Assembly: GCF_030812475.1 (NCBI RefSeq)
Contig: NZ_JAUSSR010000014.1
Location: 1-64,000, forward strand
Reading direction: 5' to 3'
Origin: Pseudomonas lini
GTDB lineage: Bacteria; Pseudomonadota; Gammaproteobacteria; Pseudomonadales; Pseudomonadaceae
DNA: 64,000 nucleotides
The notes under the pieces were generated by a model. That model made no database searches. It worked only from the letters and a program-made list of their open reading frames with translations, and was not told the DNA's origin. Below are positions 19,795 through 29,027 of the stretch, piece by piece; positions within the stretch are counted from its first letter, which is position 1, and each line of letters opens with the position of its first letter. Position numbers and translations under genes: made by a program.

Positions 19795-20775
19795 TCAGCC
19801 GCGCTCCGACGGCACCGACGACAATTCGAACGGACTGCTGCTGCGCCGCTGATTGCGATCTTCCCGCGGCGTGGCGCCGAAGAAGTTGCGGTAGGCGCTG
19901 GAGAAATGCGGCCCCGAGGAGAAGCCGCACGACAGGCCGATCTGGATGATCGACTTGCTGGTTTGCATCAACATCTGCCGGGCCTTGTTCAGGCGCAGTT
20001 CCAGGTAATACTGGCTCGGCACACGGTTGAGGTATTGCTTGAAGATGCGCTCCAGCTGTCGACGGGACACGCACACGTGCTGGGCGATTTCGTCGGTGGT
20101 CAGCGGCTCTTCGATATTGGCTTCCATCAGCAACACCGCCTGGGTGAGCTTCGGATGGCTGGAACCGAGGCGATTCTGCAGGGGGATGCGCTGGCGCTCG
20201 CCGCCTTCGCGGATGCGCTCCACCACCAGTTCTTCCGAGACGGCGCCCGCCAGTTCGGCACCGTGGTCACGGGCCAGCACCGCCAGCAACAGATCCAGCA
20301 CCGACAAGCCGCCGCATGCGGTCAGACGATCGCGATCCCAGTCGAACAGATGACTGGTGGCGATGACTTTCGGGAAGCGTTCGGCGAAATCGTCCTGCCA
20401 GCGCCAGTGCACCGCCGCGCGATAACCGTCGAGCAAACCGAGTTGGGCCAACGGATAGACACCGGCCGACAGACCGCCGATCACGCAACCGGCGCGCACC
20501 AGTTGTTTCAGCGTACTGCTGAGTGCCGGCGCCAGCGCAGTCGGCGGCTCATCGGCGAGCAGGAACAGCTTCTGGAAGTGTTCGAGCTTGCCGGCCCAGG
20601 GTTCACCCGGCAATTGCCAGGCACCTTCGGCCGGCGGTTCGGCCTGCAGGAATGACAGCTCGTAGACCACTTCCGGATGCACACGCTGGGCAACACGCAA
20701 GGCCTCCTCAGCCAGCGCAAGCGTCAATGCTTTAGTGCTGGGCCAAATCAGGAAACCAATTCGATGGGCAGTCAT
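19795..20775 (-). CDS. argR: ArgR, AraC-family regulator of arginine genes
   Basis: The 326-residue protein has an N-terminal DJ-1/PfpI-like (class I glutaminase-like) domain (about residues 1-185) and a C-terminal AraC double helix-turn-helix (about 220-315, with VSRRQLERIFKQYLNRVPS and GFSSGPHFSSAYRNFFG). This is the pseudomonad ArgR, unrelated to E. coli ArgR; with arginine it activates the aru and aot operons and represses synthesis genes. I place the start at MTAHRIGFLIWPS. It is the last gene of the aotJQMOP-argR order, separated from aotP by a REPIN. Confidence 0.94.
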   Translation of the reverse strand: MTAHRIGFLIWPSTKALTLALAEEALRVAQRVHPEVVYELSFLQAEPPAEGAWQLPGEPWAGKLEHFQKLFLLADEPPTALAPALSSTLKQLVRAGCVIGGLSAGVYPLAQLGLLDGYRAAVHWRWQDDFAERFPKVIATSHLFDWDRDRLTACGGLSVLDLLLAVLARDHGAELAGAVSEELVVERIREGGERQRIPLQNRLGSSHPKLTQAVLLMEANIEEPLTTDEIAQHVCVSRRQLERIFKQYLNRVPSQYYLELRLNKARQMLMQTSKSIIQIGLSCGFSSGPHFSSAYRNFFGATPREDRNQRRSSSPFELSSVPSERG

Positions 20776-20858
20776 GGCGGGCAATCCGAAAACGAAAACA
20801 GTGATGAAGGCACGGGGTCAATGCTAGCCCGTAAATGAACGCACATCTCAAAACCAAC

Positions 20859-20946
20859 TGTAGGAGCTGGCTTGCCAACGAATGCGGTGGGCCAGTTTAC
20901 ATCTCTGGCGCAGACATACCGCCTTCGCCGGCAAGCCGGCTCCTAC
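20859..20946. repeat. REPIN between aotP and argR
   Basis: TGTAGGAGCTGGCTTGCCAA with an inverse copy GCCGGCAAGCCGGCTCCTAC, inside the presumed aot-argR transcription unit. Confidence 0.88.
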
Positions 20947-21012
20947 AGGGGATCGGGCGCAGCCTTTAAATCAAGGAGCATGCACTATCGCGGTGCACAA
21001 CGGCAGCCCTGA

Positions 21013-21777
21013 TTATTTCAGACTGCCCGAGAGGAATTGTTGCAAACGCTCGGACTGTGGATTGACCAGCACCTCACGCGGGTTGCCGCTTTCTTCGACG
21101 ACGCCTTTGTGCAGGAACACCAACTGGTTCGACACTTCCCGGGCAAAGCCCATTTCGTGCGTCACCACCACCATGGTCCGACCTTCCTGGGCCAAGGCCT
21201 GCATGACCTTCAGTACGTCGCCGACCAGTTCCGGGTCGAGGGCCGAGGTCGGTTCGTCGAACAGCATCACCTCGGGCTCCATCGCCAGCGCCCGGGCAAT
21301 CGCCACGCGCTGCTGCTCGCCGCCGGACATGTGGCCCGGGTAAGCATCCTTGCGATGTGCCACGCCGACCTTGTTCAGGTAGAGCTCGGCCTTCTCGCGG
21401 GCTTCGGCCTTGGACATGCCCAGTACATGCACCGGCGCTTCCATGATGTTTTCCAGCGCGGTCATGTGCGACCACAGGTTGAAATGCTGGAACACCATCG
21501 ACAGGCGCGAACGCATGCGTTGCAGCTGTTTCGGGTCGGCCGCCTTCAGCGCGCCGTCCTTGTTCGCCACCAGTTTCAGCTCTTCGTTGTTGAGCAGAAT
21601 CTTGCCGGCGTGAGGCTGCTCGAGCAGGTTGATGCAGCGCAGGAAAGTACTTTTGCCGGAGCCACTGGAGCCGATGATGCTGATCACATCGCCAGCCGCC
21701 GCTTTCAGGGACACGCCCTTGAGCACTTCGTGACTGCCATAGCGTTTATGCAGGTCTTGGACTTCAAGTTTGTACAT
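21013..21777 (-). CDS. aotP: Arginine/ornithine ABC transporter ATPase
   Basis: This 254-residue HisP/GlnQ-type ATPase powers amino-acid import. Visible motifs are Walker A GSSGSGKST, Q-loop MVFQHFNLW, signature MSGGEQQRVAIARAL, Walker B VMLFDEPTSALDPE and switch His in VVVTHEMGFAREV. It should pair with AotQ and AotM at the inner face of the membrane. The start MYKLEVQDLHKRYG is preferred over a longer in-frame form. It lies 27 bases after aotO. Confidence 0.94.
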   Translation of the reverse strand: MYKLEVQDLHKRYGSHEVLKGVSLKAAAGDVISIIGSSGSGKSTFLRCINLLEQPHAGKILLNNEELKLVANKDGALKAADPKQLQRMRSRLSMVFQHFNLWSHMTALENIMEAPVHVLGMSKAEAREKAELYLNKVGVAHRKDAYPGHMSGGEQQRVAIARALAMEPEVMLFDEPTSALDPELVGDVLKVMQALAQEGRTMVVVTHEMGFAREVSNQLVFLHKGVVEESGNPREVLVNPQSERLQQFLSGSLK

Positions 21778-21804
21778 GCGGTCGGTTCTCACAAAAACAG
21801 TCAG

Positions 21805-22917
21805 TCAGTCGTTGAGCAAGCGCCCGTGACGCAGCGCTTCGCGCCCCGCCACCTTGGCCAGCCAGAAACCGGGTTGGGCATAACGCAGCCGTTCAATGGC
21901 AAACAGCACCCCGGACGTACCAGCACACACCGTGCTGACCCGATCCGATAACGGATCGATCACTTCGAAAATCTCGTCGCCGGCTTCGACCCATTCGCCA
22001 GGCGTGCGCAAAAAGCTGATCACCCCAGGGTGCGGCGCGAACAGCAATTCGGTGCCTTCGAACGGCAGGCCTTCGCACGCCTCATGCGCAGGTTTCGGCC
22101 ATTCGCCGTTGATCAGGCCCTGCTCGGCGAGGAATGCCAGGATGCCTTCGGCGTACGCTTGTGCTTCTGCGCGGCCGGTGTCGGCCTGGCCACCCAATTC
22201 AATGGTCGTCGCCAGGCAGGCCAGCGGAATCTGTGCCTGCGGAAACTGACGCGACAGGCGCAGCCAAGGCAGCGAACAGGCTTCGTCGAAGGAACTGCCG
22301 CCGGAGTCTTCCGCCAGCAACCCCACCTTCACATCCAGGTGCGCGGCGAGCGACCGCCACTGCGGCCAGTGCTGCGGCAAGGCGTACATGTGCAGCGCCG
22401 CCTCGGTATCGCAATGCAGGTCCAGCACCACGTCGGCGGTACAGGCATGGCTGAGCAGGATGCGCTGCATGCCTTGCAACTGACTCGCGGCCGGCGGCAA
22501 GGCGTCGAGCAGATCGCTCATGGCCTGGCGGATCAAGCGGATATTGGCGCGGGGATCATCCCCCAGGCGCCCATCCAGCTCGGCGGCTACCGGCGCGCTC
22601 AGCTCGACGAAATCGCGATTGAAATTCTTGCCACTGCCCGTCTCGAAACGCCCTTGATGATTGCCCTGAAGCAGCTGGCCAAGCCCTATGGGGTTGGCCA
22701 CCGGCACCAGTTCAATCACACCGTTGAGCAAGCCTTGGGCTTCAAGTTCGGCCAGGCGCTTTTTCAGCTCCCAGGCCGTGCGCATCCCCGGTAATTCATC
22801 GGCGTGCAGGCTGGCCTGAATGTAGGCCTTGCGCTCGCCACCACCGAAGCGGAACACCGAAATCTGGCGTTCGTTGCCCAGATTGCTCCAGGGTAATGCA
22901 TGGTCGATGCGTTCCAT
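21805..22917 (-). CDS. aotO: AotO, succinylglutamate desuccinylase/aspartoacylase-family protein
   Basis: This 370-residue M14-like zinc hydrolase family protein lies in the aot transport operon. Probable metal ligands are in ASLHADELPGM (His, Glu) and DVVLDLHCDTEAA (His). A C-terminal beta domain (about 280-370) follows the catalytic part. The homologue in P. aeruginosa (PA0891) was dispensable for arginine uptake as I recall, so its substrate is unknown; a periplasmic or cytosolic acyl-amino-acid hydrolase is plausible. The start sits two bases after the aotM stop. Confidence 0.88.
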   Translation of the reverse strand: MERIDHALPWSNLGNERQISVFRFGGGERKAYIQASLHADELPGMRTAWELKKRLAELEAQGLLNGVIELVPVANPIGLGQLLQGNHQGRFETGSGKNFNRDFVELSAPVAAELDGRLGDDPRANIRLIRQAMSDLLDALPPAASQLQGMQRILLSHACTADVVLDLHCDTEAALHMYALPQHWPQWRSLAAHLDVKVGLLAEDSGGSSFDEACSLPWLRLSRQFPQAQIPLACLATTIELGGQADTGRAEAQAYAEGILAFLAEQGLINGEWPKPAHEACEGLPFEGTELLFAPHPGVISFLRTPGEWVEAGDEIFEVIDPLSDRVSTVCAGTSGVLFAIERLRYAQPGFWLAKVAGREALRHGRLLND

Positions 22918-22918
22918 A

Positions 22919-23617
22919 TCAGTGCTTCCGCGGGGCCAGATAGCCCAGCCAGCGGCGCTCGGCCAGTTTGAACAGCTTCACCAGAATGAAGGTCAGGCAC
23001 AGGTAGAACACACCCGCCGTGATGTAAGCCTCGAACGGCAGGTAGAACTGCGCGTTGACCGTGCGCGCGGCACCGGTGATGTCGATCAGGGTCACGATGG
23101 AGGCCAGGCTGGTGGTCTGCAGCATCATGATCACTTCGTTGCTGTACTGCGGCAGCGCCCGGCGCAGGGCCGATGGCAGCAGGATGCGCTTGTACATTTT
23201 GTAGCGGGACATGCCCATGGCTTTGGCCGCTTCGATCTCGCCATTGGGTGTGGCGCGCAGGCTGCCGGCGATGATTTCAGCGGTGTAGGCGCTGGTGTTG
23301 ATGGCAAAGGCCAGGCAGGCACAGAACGTGGCGCTGGACAGCCACGGCCACAGGAAGCTTTCCCGCACCGCCTCGAATTGCGCCAGCCCGTAGTAGATGA
23401 GAAATAGCTGCACCAGCATCGGCGTGCCACGGATCACATAGGTGTAGACCCAGGCGCTCAAGTTGACGACCGAGTTCTTCGAGACGCGCATCAAGCCCAG
23501 CGGCAAGGCGCACAGCAGACCGAAGAACAGTGAGAGTGCGAGCAATTTGAGGGTGGTCACCAAACCGCCGAAGTACAGCGGCAAGGCCTCCCAAATGACG
23601 TTGTAGTCGAAGATCAT
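22919..23617 (-). CDS. aotM: Arginine/ornithine ABC transporter permease AotM
   Basis: This 232-residue polar-amino-acid permease has about five membrane helices and the cytoplasmic EAA loop (EIEAAKAMGMSRYKMYKRILLPSALRRALPQ pattern, with the conserved EAA and G). It forms a heterodimer with AotQ. Its ATG overlaps the aotQ stop (ATGA), so the two are translationally coupled. Confidence 0.94.
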   Translation of the reverse strand: MIFDYNVIWEALPLYFGGLVTTLKLLALSLFFGLLCALPLGLMRVSKNSVVNLSAWVYTYVIRGTPMLVQLFLIYYGLAQFEAVRESFLWPWLSSATFCACLAFAINTSAYTAEIIAGSLRATPNGEIEAAKAMGMSRYKMYKRILLPSALRRALPQYSNEVIMMLQTTSLASIVTLIDITGAARTVNAQFYLPFEAYITAGVFYLCLTFILVKLFKLAERRWLGYLAPRKH

Positions 23618-24303
23618 AGATCAGCCGCCCTTACGCCTACCGAGTAGCGCTTCTCAAGGTGACGCAATGCCAGCAACGAGACACTGGTGATCACCAGGTA
23701 CATCGCCGCCACTGCGAGGAAGAAGGTGAAAGGCTCGCGAGTGGCATCTGCCGCCTGCTTGGCCTTGAACATCATGTCTTGCAGACCCACCACCGAAATC
23801 AGCGCGGTGGCCTTGGTCAGGACCAGCCAGTTGTTGGTGAAACCGGGAATCGCCAGGCGAATCATCTGCGGCACCAGCACCCGGAAGAACACCTGGAAAC
23901 TGCTCATGCCGTACGCCATGCCGGCTTCGGCCTGCCCTTTCGGAATCGCCATGAATGCGCCGCGGAAGGTTTCCGACAGGTACGCCCCGAAAATGAAGCC
24001 CAGGGTGCCGATACCGGCGGCCAACGGGTTGAGGTCGATGTACTCGTCAAACCCGAGCAGCGGTGCGACGCGGTTGAGCAGGTCCTGGCCACCGTAGAAA
24101 ATCAGCAGGATCAGCACCAGGTCGGGGATCCCGCGGATCACCGTGGAATACAGGTCGCCCAGCCAGGCCAGCCAGCGAATCGGGGACAGACGCAGCGCAA
24201 CGCCGATCAGACCCAGAACAATCGCCAGGACCATGGACGACAAGGCGAGCTGAAGCGTCAGCCATGCGCCATCGAGGATGACAGCCCCGTAGCCTTTCAA
24301 CAT
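23614..24303 (-). CDS. aotQ: Arginine/ornithine ABC transporter permease AotQ
   Basis: This 229-residue HisQ-type permease has start MLKGYGAVILDGAWLTL, about five helices, and the ATPase-contact loop around GQAEAGMAYGMSSFQVFFRVLVPQ. It is the partner of AotM. A strong hairpin with a T-tract separates it from aotJ upstream, so its expression may be lower than that of the binding protein. Confidence 0.94.
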   Translation of the reverse strand: MLKGYGAVILDGAWLTLQLALSSMVLAIVLGLIGVALRLSPIRWLAWLGDLYSTVIRGIPDLVLILLIFYGGQDLLNRVAPLLGFDEYIDLNPLAAGIGTLGFIFGAYLSETFRGAFMAIPKGQAEAGMAYGMSSFQVFFRVLVPQMIRLAIPGFTNNWLVLTKATALISVVGLQDMMFKAKQAADATREPFTFFLAVAAMYLVITSVSLLALRHLEKRYSVGVRAADL

Positions 24304-24329
24304 GATTCAGGTCCTCGAAAAGGGGGATG

Positions 24330-24373
24330 AAAAAATGGCGCAAACCTCAGAGATCCTGCTGCTTGCGCCATTT
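24330..24373 (-). terminator. Hairpin with T-tract between aotJ and aotQ
   Basis: AAATGGCGCAA pairs perfectly over 11 bp with TTGCGCCATTT around a 19-base loop and ends in TTTTTT on the minus strand. In this position it is probably a partial terminator or mRNA-stabilising hairpin that raises binding-protein output over the permease genes. Confidence 0.75.
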
Positions 24374-24394
24374 CGGACTTGTCGCCGGGGCGGA

Positions 24395-25168
24395 TTACTT
24401 GCCGTAGATATCGAAGGCGAAGTACTTGTCCTGGATTTGCTTGTATTTGCCGCTCTCGCGAATGGCCGTGATCGCGGTGTTGATCTTGTCTTTCAGCGCG
24501 TCGCCTTTGCGTACTGCAATGCCGATGCCGTCGCCGAAGTACTTCTCGTCGGTGAACGCCGGGCCAACGAACGCGAAGCCTTTGCCGGCGTCGGTTTTCA
24601 GGAAACCGTCATCGAGCAAGGTCGCGTCTGCCACGGTGCCGTCGAGGCGACCGGCCGCCACGTCGAGGTAAACTTCGTTCTGCGAGCCGTAAGGCTTGAT
24701 CTCGGCACCCAGCGGGGCCAGGACTTCACGAGCGAAACGCTCGTGGATCGAACCGCGCTGCACGCCGATGTTCTTGCCCTTGAGCTCAGCCAGGCTGTCG
24801 CTGACCGGGGTGCCGGCCTTCATCACCAGGCGTGCCGGGGTGTTGTAATACTTGTTGGTGAAGTCCACGGACTTCTTGCGGTCTTCGGTGATCGACATGG
24901 ACGACAGGATCGCGTCGATCTTGCGCACCTTGAGGGCCGGGATCAGGCCGTCGAACTCTTGTTCGACCCAGGTGCACTTGACCTTCATCTCTTCACACAG
25001 GGCGTTGCCGATGTCGTAGTCGAACCCCACGATGCTGCCGTCCGGCGCTTTGGAAGCGAACGGAGGGTAAGCCGCTTCGATACCGATTTTCAGCGGTTTT
25101 TCATCAGCAAAAGTCGGCAGGGACAGCACGGACAGTGCCAGGGCGCCAAGCAGCACGAGTTTCTTCAT
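24395..25168 (-). CDS. aotJ: Arginine/ornithine periplasmic binding protein
   Basis: This 257-residue family 3 solute-binding protein has a signal peptide MKKLVLLGALALSVLSLPTFA. The mature protein begins DEKPLKIGIEAAYPPF and carries the signature GFDYDIGNALCEEM. It delivers arginine or ornithine to AotQM. The start with GGAG is chosen over a longer in-frame ORF lacking a signal sequence. It is the first gene of the aot operon. Confidence 0.94.
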   Translation of the reverse strand: MKKLVLLGALALSVLSLPTFADEKPLKIGIEAAYPPFASKAPDGSIVGFDYDIGNALCEEMKVKCTWVEQEFDGLIPALKVRKIDAILSSMSITEDRKKSVDFTNKYYNTPARLVMKAGTPVSDSLAELKGKNIGVQRGSIHERFAREVLAPLGAEIKPYGSQNEVYLDVAAGRLDGTVADATLLDDGFLKTDAGKGFAFVGPAFTDEKYFGDGIGIAVRKGDALKDKINTAITAIRESGKYKQIQDKYFAFDIYGK

Positions 25169-25342
25169 CTTGGGACTCCATCGGTAAAGGGCTAAAACGG
25201 CAGAGTGAGCGATAGCCCAATATGCGAATGAGTGGAACCGCAAAGCAATGCTGCGTCCTGGGAAACCCGCGCTGATTTCAACGCGAGCAACGACGAGCGA
25301 GTGATCGGCATTCTAACGACAGGCCCGAAGCCGATATTTCTT

Positions 25343-25353
25343 CAATGCGACAA
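25343..25353 (-). promoter_or_regulatory. Candidate ArgR half-site upstream of aotJ
   Basis: TTGTCGCATTG on the minus strand is identical to the word upstream of aruC. A further TGTCGT occurs 31 bases downstream of it. The 25169-25680 stretch otherwise shows no gene. Confidence 0.4.
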
Positions 25354-25680
25354 CAAATTACAGAAGCACCGAGAAAGCCGCTGGGGCGCGTTGACAGCCT
25401 TGCAATTTCATGCAAGAGCAAAAGACAGTGAACCGATCAGAGTTGCAAATTGCGGGCCTATTATTGGCAAAGCCTTCTAATCCGGCAAGCGTAGCGTTGG
25501 TTCTTATTTTTCAAGGGCGCTGAAGTGCCCCGGGAATGGGATTTTGCGTTTCTCAATGCCCCGTTTCGGATTGAGCGGTTACACATTCAGTTACTTTAAG
25601 GGTGACGGGTAACAGTACGAAATGAACTACGAACGAAGCCGATAATTATTGGTCGTTGTTTAAGCGGCGCCTGACAGGGC

Positions 25681-25780
25681 CTCTTCGCGGGCAAGCCCGC
25701 TCCCACAGGGGTCCTCCGTCGTTCACAAATGCTGTGTTCACTGGAGTTCCCTGTGGGAGCGGGCTTGCCCGCGAAGAGGC
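25681..25780. repeat. REPIN
   Basis: CTCTTCGCGGGCAAGCCCGC and a perfect inverse ending GCGGGCTTGCCCGCGAAGAG, with CCCACAGGG/CCCTGTGGG inside. It lies between aotJ and acsA. Confidence 0.92.
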
Positions 25781-25807
25781 CAGAACCAACAACACAAAAA
25801 CCCCAGA

Positions 25808-25845
25808 CAAAAAAAAACCCCACCAGGCTCAACACCTGACGGGGC
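25808..25845 (-). terminator. Intrinsic terminator of acsA
   Basis: CCCCGTCAGG pairs with CCTGGTGGGG around a 7-base loop, followed by nine T's on the minus strand, 23 bases past the acsA stop. Confidence 0.93.
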
Positions 25846-25867
25846 TTCATTGACTCAAGAACCGCCG

Positions 25868-27823
25868 TTAAGCGACGTTCATCGTCCTGTGCTCATCAAT
25901 CAAATGCTGCACCACGCCCGGATCCGCCAGGGTGGAGATATCCCCCAACCCATCGTACTCGGCGGTCGCAATCTTGCGCAGAATCCGGCGCATGATCTTG
26001 CCCGAACGCGTCTTCGGCAGCCCCGGCGCCCATTGGATGACATCCGGTGAAGCAATCGGGCCAATCTCTTTACGCACCCAGTTCTTCAGTTCCAGGCGCA
26101 GTTGCTCGGTCGGCTCTTCACCACCGATCAACGTGACATAGACATAAATGCCCTGCCCCTTGATGTCATGCGGCACACCGACCACCGCTGCTTCGGCGAC
26201 TTTCGGGTGCGCAACCATCGCGCTTTCGATCTCGGCCGTGCCCATGCGGTGCCCGGACACGTTGAGCACGTCATCCACACGCCCGGTGATCCAGTAGTAA
26301 CCGTCTGCGTCACGACGGGCACCGTCACCGGTGAAGTACATGCCGCGGAAGGTCTTGAAGTAAGTGTCGACGAAGCGGTCATGGTCGCGATACAGGGTCC
26401 GCGCCTGGCCCGGCCACGAATCGAGAATCACCAGGTTGCCCTCGGCCACGCCTTCGATGATGTTGCCCAGGTTGTCCACCAGGGCCGGCACCACGCCGAA
26501 GAACGGACGCGCCGCAGAACCCGGCTTGAGGCCGTGAGCACCCGGCAACGGGCTCATCAGGGTGGCGCCGGTTTCGGTCTGCCACCAGGTGTCGACGATC
26601 GGGCAACGGGACTGACCGACGTTCTTGTAGTACCACTCCCACGCTTCCGGGTTGATCGGCTCACCGACCGAACCCAGTAGACGCAGGCTGCTGCCATCGG
26701 CGCCTTCCACAGCGGCGGTACCCGAGGCCATCATCGCGCGGATTGCGGTCGGCGCGGTGTAGAGGATATTGACCTTGTGCTTGTCGACGATCTTCGCCAC
26801 CCGGGTGATGTCCGGATAGTTCGGCACGCCTTCGAACAGCAGCGTGGTCGCACCGTTGGCCAGCGGGCCGTAGACGATGTAGGTGTGGCCGGTGATCCAG
26901 CCGACGTCGGCGGTGCACCAGTAGACTTCGCCCGGGCGGTAGTCGAACACACGCTCGTGGGTCATGGCCGCATAGAGCAGGTAACCGCCGGTGGTGTGCT
27001 GCACGCCCTTGGGCTTGCCGGTGGAACCGGAGGTGTAGAGGATGAACAGCGCTTCTTCGGCGCCCATCTCTTTCGGCGCGCAGACACTGCCCGCCACTTT
27101 CATCAGGTCTTCGTACCAGATGTCGCGATGCGGGTTCCACTTGATTTCGCCAGCGGTGCGCTTGCACACGATGACTTTCTGCACGCTGCTGGTTTCCGGA
27201 TTGGTCAGCGCGTCATCGACGTTGGTCTTGAGCGGGATCTTCTTGCCGGCACGAACACCTTCGTCGGCCGTGATCACCACTTTGGAACGGCAGTCGATGA
27301 TGCGGCCAGCCAGGGCTTCCGGCGAGAAACCACCGAACACCACCGAGTGGATCGCGCCGATCCGGGTGCAGGCCAGCATGGCAACCACGGCTTCGGGGAT
27401 CATCGGCATATAGATAGTCACCACGTCGCCGCGGTGCACATCCTGGCCGCGCAAGGCGTTGGCGAACTTGCAGACTTCTTCGTGCAACTCGCGATAGGTG
27501 ATGTTGCGACTTTCGGCAGGGTCATCCCCTTCCCAAATGATCGCGACCTGATCGCCGCGCTCGGCCAGATGGCGGTCGAGGCAGTTGTAGGAAACGTTGA
27601 GGGTGCCATCGGCAAACCACTTGATATCGACATGGTGATCGTCGAAAGAAGTCTGCTTCACCGTGGTGAAAGGCTTGATCCAGTCGAGGCGCTTGGCTTG
27701 CTCACGCCAGAAACCATCCGGGTTGACGACCGATTGCTGGTACATGGCCTTGTAGGTGGCCTCGTCAGTCAGCGTGTTGGCTGCTACCTCGGGACGAACG
27801 GGATACAGAGAAGCCGCACTCAT
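25868..27823 (-). CDS. acsA: Acetyl-CoA synthetase
   Basis: This 651-residue AMP-forming ligase makes acetyl-CoA from acetate, ATP and CoA. Motifs: ATP-binding YTSGSTGKPKG, adenylate motif DTWWQTETG, hinge region TGDGARRDADGYYWITGR, and the C-terminal catalytic lysine in PKTRSGKIMRRILRK, the site regulated by acetylation in other bacteria. The start has GAGGT. It ends in its own terminator. The acsA-aotJ adjacency is conserved in P. aeruginosa. Confidence 0.96.
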   Translation of the reverse strand: MSAASLYPVRPEVAANTLTDEATYKAMYQQSVVNPDGFWREQAKRLDWIKPFTTVKQTSFDDHHVDIKWFADGTLNVSYNCLDRHLAERGDQVAIIWEGDDPAESRNITYRELHEEVCKFANALRGQDVHRGDVVTIYMPMIPEAVVAMLACTRIGAIHSVVFGGFSPEALAGRIIDCRSKVVITADEGVRAGKKIPLKTNVDDALTNPETSSVQKVIVCKRTAGEIKWNPHRDIWYEDLMKVAGSVCAPKEMGAEEALFILYTSGSTGKPKGVQHTTGGYLLYAAMTHERVFDYRPGEVYWCTADVGWITGHTYIVYGPLANGATTLLFEGVPNYPDITRVAKIVDKHKVNILYTAPTAIRAMMASGTAAVEGADGSSLRLLGSVGEPINPEAWEWYYKNVGQSRCPIVDTWWQTETGATLMSPLPGAHGLKPGSAARPFFGVVPALVDNLGNIIEGVAEGNLVILDSWPGQARTLYRDHDRFVDTYFKTFRGMYFTGDGARRDADGYYWITGRVDDVLNVSGHRMGTAEIESAMVAHPKVAEAAVVGVPHDIKGQGIYVYVTLIGGEEPTEQLRLELKNWVRKEIGPIASPDVIQWAPGLPKTRSGKIMRRILRKIATAEYDGLGDISTLADPGVVQHLIDEHRTMNVA

Positions 27824-28262
27824 CTTTCTTACCTCGGTGGAATAGTTGTTTTTGTATGACCCAGTTGTAGCCCGGCCGGGCCTATAGAACCATTCGACGA
27901 TGGTAGTAACAAGCCCCTACAAAATACGGTGATAAGCCAAAAGCCGTACGCAATCCCCTGTAGGAGCCGGCTTGCCGGCGAATGCGGCGTACCTGAAAAA
28001 CCACGTCGTCAAGATCGCCAGCCAGCCGGCTTCTATAACGTTATCCAGGGATTGTTACAAAATTCGCCAAAAGTGTTTATCAAAACCCCACCTATATGAA
28101 TGCCCACCCCACGCCTAAAATCCGCCTCGCCAACAAGGCAATGTGATTAACCCAGTTGCAGCCCCCACGAAGGCAGTTAATCAAGATCCCGGCCACCCAG
28201 CTCCACACGCAACCCCCAAAAGGTTGCGTGACCCCACTCGACCTTTAAAAGGTAAACCTGAA
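27824..28262. other. Intergenic region between acsA and a DUF2790 gene
   Basis: Divergent promoter region. It contains a REPIN (27959-28037) and a GCCCGGCCGGGC palindrome in the presumed acsA leader (about 27872-27883). No further gene is supported. Confidence 0.5.
27959..28037. repeat. REPIN, one arm degenerate
   Basis: TGTAGGAGCCGGCTTGCCGG is followed by a diverged inverse GCCAGCCGGCTTCTATA. Confidence 0.75.
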
Positions 28263-28526
28263 ATGAAAGCTTTATTAGTTCTGGCCCTCAGCAGCCTGTG
28301 CGCAACCGCCATGGCAGATGAGGTGCCGACTGATGTCGCACAACAGCAACCCGCTATTGAGGAATACACTTACTCCACCCACCTGGACATCGCCAAAGTT
28401 ATCTCGATGAGCGAAATCCCCAACGTCTGCGAAGTTGTACCGGCCAAAATGGAATACGACGACTCCAAAGGTCAGCGTCACATCCTGCGTTACAGCGTCA
28501 TGGGTAACGGCTGCTCCAACGGCTGA
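28263..28526 (+). CDS. DUF2790 small exported protein
   Basis: This 87-residue protein has a signal peptide (MKALLVLALSSLCATAMA) and the DUF2790 pattern: TYSTHLDIAKVISMSEIPNVC, then VVPAKMEYDDS and HILRYSVMGNGC with two cysteines that may form a disulfide. The family is common in Pseudomonas as small periplasmic proteins of unknown function. The upstream in-frame extension is ignored because it would bury the signal peptide. The ribosome-binding site is weak. Confidence 0.8.
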   Translation: MKALLVLALSSLCATAMADEVPTDVAQQQPAIEEYTYSTHLDIAKVISMSEIPNVCEVVPAKMEYDDSKGQRHILRYSVMGNGCSNG

Positions 28527-28712
28527 TCACCCGCCTCCCCTCTTCCCAAGGTTCGACCCATTCGCCCGCTGTATCAGGCAGATGACGCACCGAACCTTAT
28601 ATCGATTTATCCGATTATTTTAAGCGTTTATTTGCGCTTTTTAATCAAAATTGTCGGCGTAGTATGAATTCCACACCAAGGCACAAAACGCCAACGAACC
28701 TGGAGAACTGAC

Positions 28713-29027
28713 ATGAAAACCAAACTGATCCTCGCCCTGACCCTTTCGGTGCTGGCTGCCAACACCTTCGCCGCTGACGGCTACGACCGCACAGGCTCGG
28801 CCGCTTACACCACCTCGGCAGCTGTCGCTTCCGACGGTTACGACCATACCGGCTCGGCATCCTTTGCTGCCGACGGTGCGGATCACGTTGGTGCCGGCAA
28901 ACTCGCTTCTGACGGTTTTGATCACACTGGCGCCGCCAAAGTCGCCGCCGACGGCTTCGATCACACCGGTGCCGCCAAGGTCGCTGCCGATGGTTCCGAT
29001 CACGTGGGTGCTGCTCGCCTGGGCTGA
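28713..29027 (+). CDS. Exported protein made of 13-residue repeats
   Basis: This 104-residue protein has a signal peptide ending NTFA. The mature part is almost entirely five imperfect copies of a 13-residue unit, best seen as ADGFDHTGAAKVA, preceded by ADGYDRTGSAAYTTS. Each unit holds DG-x-DH-(T/V)-G, so Asp/His side chains recur at regular spacing, which suggests metal or cell-envelope binding. A GGAG site precedes the ATG. A hairpin CCCG/CGGG (about 29047-29067) follows. No function is known to me. Confidence 0.82.
   Translation: MKTKLILALTLSVLAANTFAADGYDRTGSAAYTTSAAVASDGYDHTGSASFAADGADHVGAGKLASDGFDHTGAAKVAADGFDHTGAAKVAADGSDHVGAARLG

Noticed and set aside
28779..29019. Regular repeats that might suggest a CRISPR array
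   Set aside because: The repeats are 39-base coding units within one open frame, with no spacers and no cas genes.
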